A stretch of 64,000 nucleotides of DNA from Novosphingobium malaysiense (GTDB lineage: Bacteria > Pseudomonadota > Alphaproteobacteria > Sphingomonadales > Sphingomonadaceae). The notes under the pieces were generated by a model that worked only from the letters and a program-made list of their open reading frames with translations, was not told where the DNA came from and did not search any database. How positions within the stretch are numbered: the first letter of the stretch is position 1; the number at the start of each line of letters is the position of its first letter. Positions 62,547 through 64,000 of this stretch are shown here, piece by piece. The DNA lies in the NCBI RefSeq assembly GCF_000802225.1, contig NZ_JTDI01000008.1, positions 28,210 to 92,209 on the forward strand, given 5' to 3'. The position numbers and the translations under genes were made by a program.

Positions 62547-63179
62547 ATGGAAATGCTTGAAACCGAACCCACCGCCGTCAAGCGCCCGGTCTGGAATGCG
62601 GGAAGAACTGTCGGCGCGAAGCGGGCCCTGAAACCAAAGCAAATTTGGGAAATCCGGTTCTACCTCAATCAGCGCCGCCGATTGCGAGATCGAGCGCTGT
62701 TCGATCTCGCAATCGACAGTAAGCTGCGCGGCTGCGACCTCGTTCAGGTGAAGATCGGCGACCTGGTTAGTGGCGGGCAGATCCGAACCCGCGCAATCGT
62801 CATGCAGCAGAAGACAGGTCGGCCCGTTCAATTCGAGCTGCTCCCCGATGCTCGTGCCAGTCTGTTGGCGTGGCTCGATCGGCGAGGCGGAACGGTGGAC
62901 GATTACGTGTTTCCGAGCCGAGTTGATCGCAGCAACCATCTGAGCACCCGCCAGTATGCCAGACTCGTGGATGAATGGGTGACTGGGGTAGGTCTGATGC
63001 GCAGCGAGTATGGCACGCACTCACTTCGCCGAACGAAGGCGTCGATCATCTACAGGGCGACCGGCAACCTTCGCGCCGTCCAGATCCTTCTCGGTCACAG
63101 CAAGATCGAGAACACGGTGCGCTATCTCGGGATTGACGTGGAGGACGCGCTTGCCCTTGCTGAGAACACTGAGATCTGA
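62547..63179 (+). CDS. small tyrosine recombinase (catalytic-domain only)
   Basis: 210 residues. Catalytic residues: Arg in SKLRGCDLV, HSLRRTK (HxxR), His in GHSKIENT and the following Tyr (VRYLG). The N-terminal core-binding domain of full-length integrases is missing; such short recombinases are common in Proteobacteria, often on plasmids and islands. GGAGA lies seven bases before the ATG. A strong terminator follows. It may mobilise or resolve the element. Confidence 0.85.
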   Translation: MEMLETEPTAVKRPVWNAGRTVGAKRALKPKQIWEIRFYLNQRRRLRDRALFDLAIDSKLRGCDLVQVKIGDLVSGGQIRTRAIVMQQKTGRPVQFELLPDARASLLAWLDRRGGTVDDYVFPSRVDRSNHLSTRQYARLVDEWVTGVGLMRSEYGTHSLRRTKASIIYRATGNLRAVQILLGHSKIENTVRYLGIDVEDALALAENTEI

Positions 63180-63187
63180 GTCTATTG

Positions 63188-63209
63188 GCCCCTCGCCTCG
63201 GCGAGGGGC
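63188..63209 (+). terminator. hairpin terminator after the recombinase gene
   Basis: Perfect 10-bp stem GCCCCTCGCC/GGCGAGGGGC with a two-base apex (TC), nine bases after the stop. It is not followed by a T-run, but its position supports termination. Confidence 0.6.
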
Positions 63210-63299
63210 TATCCTCTCTGCGCTTGGGACAAAGCTGCCAGCTGCCGCCGCTCTTGGGAATGTCCGGCCACGCCGAGACCAGTCATTCGTGGACACAGG

Positions 63300-63665
63300 T
63301 TAATCGATCTCCGCGGCAATGTGCCGGATCACGTCGACAATGGCATGGCGCAACAGCGGCTTCTCGACGAGGATGGTGTTCTTCGCGGCGATTTCTGCGC
63401 GAACTCTCTTTGATGTGTTACTGGTAATGATGATTGCCGGGAGAGATGGTTCGCTGTCGCGCAGGCGTGCCAGCAGGGAAAGGCCGTCCATCCCGGGCAG
63501 GCGCTGATCCAGTACGGCGCAGACGATGCGTCGGTGCGGCGCCGCCAGCGCCGCCTCGGCGTTTGGGTAACCCTCTACGTCGAACCCTTCCACTTCGAGA
63601 GCAAACGTGATCGCGGCCCGTACACCGGGATCATCGTCGACAAGAAGGATTCGCGGTCGGATCAT
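63300..63665 (-). CDS. stand-alone response regulator receiver protein
   Basis: 121 residues, receiver domain only. Acidic pocket DDD near residues 10-12, the phosphoacceptor Asp in AVLDQRLPGMDG, the Thr/Ser in IIITSNTSK and the Lys in VEKPLL. It resembles FixJ receivers without a DNA-binding domain, so it would act by protein contact. The start MIRPRILLV at 63665 is preferred over a longer frame. It lies downstream of the alternative oxidase gene on the same strand. Confidence 0.88.
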   Translation of the reverse strand: MIRPRILLVDDDPGVRAAITFALEVEGFDVEGYPNAEAALAAPHRRIVCAVLDQRLPGMDGLSLLARLRDSEPSLPAIIITSNTSKRVRAEIAAKNTILVEKPLLRHAIVDVIRHIAAEID

Positions 63666-63717
63666 GGACAATGTCCAAGGCGGTGGATGGCGGACAGAGG
63701 CCGCCGCCCTCCCGTAT

Positions 63718-64000
63718 TCAGGCAGCCTTCTTCCAGGCCGGTTCCAGCGTTTCGTGCGGCGGACACGGGGCAACGGCACCGTGTGGCAAACCGGCGATTT
63801 CATTTGCGAAACCATGGTTGACGTCGCGGTGGTGCGCTTCGTCTGCCCGGACAACAAGCACCACGTCGCGAAGTGTGGCATCGTCGGCCAAGCCCCAGTA
63901 TCGCCTGGCGATTTCAGGCGCCGGCACGTTGGGCGAGCGGCCTTCGTCGATTTCGGCGAGGTAATGCGTGTAGCTGATCACGGCCTCCTCTTCGAAATAG
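63718..64000 (-). CDS. aox: alternative oxidase, C-terminal part (cut by window end)
   Basis: The frame is open from base 64000 and reads YFEEEAVISYTHYLAEID, then RADEAHHRDVNH, the di-iron Glu and His ligands of alternative oxidases. The end is EPAWKKAA. The N-terminal half, with the first ligands and membrane contact, lies outside the window. It would be a cyanide-insensitive ubiquinol oxidase at the inner membrane. Its strand and spacing suggest co-transcription with the receiver gene 52 bases away. Confidence 0.9.
   Translation of the reverse strand, partial: YFEEEAVISYTHYLAEIDEGRSPNVPAPEIARRYWGLADDATLRDVVLVVRADEAHHRDVNHGFANEIAGLPHGAVAPCPPHETLEPAWKKAA

Noticed and set aside
1..64000. CRISPR arrays, rRNA genes, transposase-type insertion sequences and complete tRNAs
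   Set aside because: I looked for regularly spaced repeats, rRNA-like blocks, transposase motifs with terminal repeats and full cloverleaf tRNAs and saw none; only the tRNA-Gln 3' fragment was found.

Overview
The window is GC-rich alphaproteobacterial DNA and most resembles a sphingomonad (Novosphingobium/Sphingobium type). The evidence is the dense mix of P450s, crotonases, SDRs, acyl-CoA dehydrogenases, Sulfotransfer_3 and DUF1214 proteins, the luxR-luxI-phyH cluster, and a tRNA-Gln(UUG) 3' half of alphaproteobacterial type. Taxon assignment is inference from gene content; no rRNA is present.

Region 1 (1-49.9 kb) is a catabolic island of alternating, divergently transcribed operons. It encodes three P450s, two acyl-CoA dehydrogenases, four crotonases (one cut by the window start), two acyl-CoA ligases, a class III CoA transferase, a carboxylic acid reductase, a LuxC/LuxE-type fatty acid reductase pair, Fe(II)/2-oxoglutarate oxygenases, seven SDRs including a dienoyl-CoA-reductase-like one, an old-yellow-enzyme homologue, an epoxide hydrolase, a membrane hydroxylase, three sulfotransferase-like proteins, three DUF1214-type proteins and two MFS transporters. 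The picture is uptake, hydroxylation, CoA activation and beta-oxidation-like shortening of a hydrophobic acid or alcohol, such as a terpenoid or steroid-like compound. The substrate cannot be read from sequence. An ACAD/kinase-like pair (26.3-28.6 kb) suggests that a 4-hydroxyacyl-CoA is handled. Eight copies of one 14-bp palindromic motif (ATC-N5-TGCGAT and close variants) lie in the intergenic regions, at nearly every catabolic promoter, and imply a single regulon. The two divergent promoters without a copy each adjoin their own regulator gene (GlxA/AraC and LysR).

Region 2 (50.7-63.2 kb) looks like a separate mobile element. A 3' half of tRNA-Gln without its 5' half lies directly before a P4-type integrase and a convergent AlpA-like gene. 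The cargo is a LuxR/LuxI/PhyH/MarR quorum-sensing cluster, a membrane-anchored SNase-like nuclease, two overlapping HEPN-like genes and, divergent from them, a compact operon: small helical protein, GHKL ATPase, pol-beta-type nucleotidyltransferase, and DUF6602/PD-(D/E)xK-like nuclease. A small tyrosine recombinase follows. The four-gene operon is the best candidate for an undescribed, probably defensive, system.

Region 3 (63.3-64 kb) holds a stand-alone response-regulator receiver and the C-terminal end of an alternative oxidase, both on the minus strand and probably outside the element.
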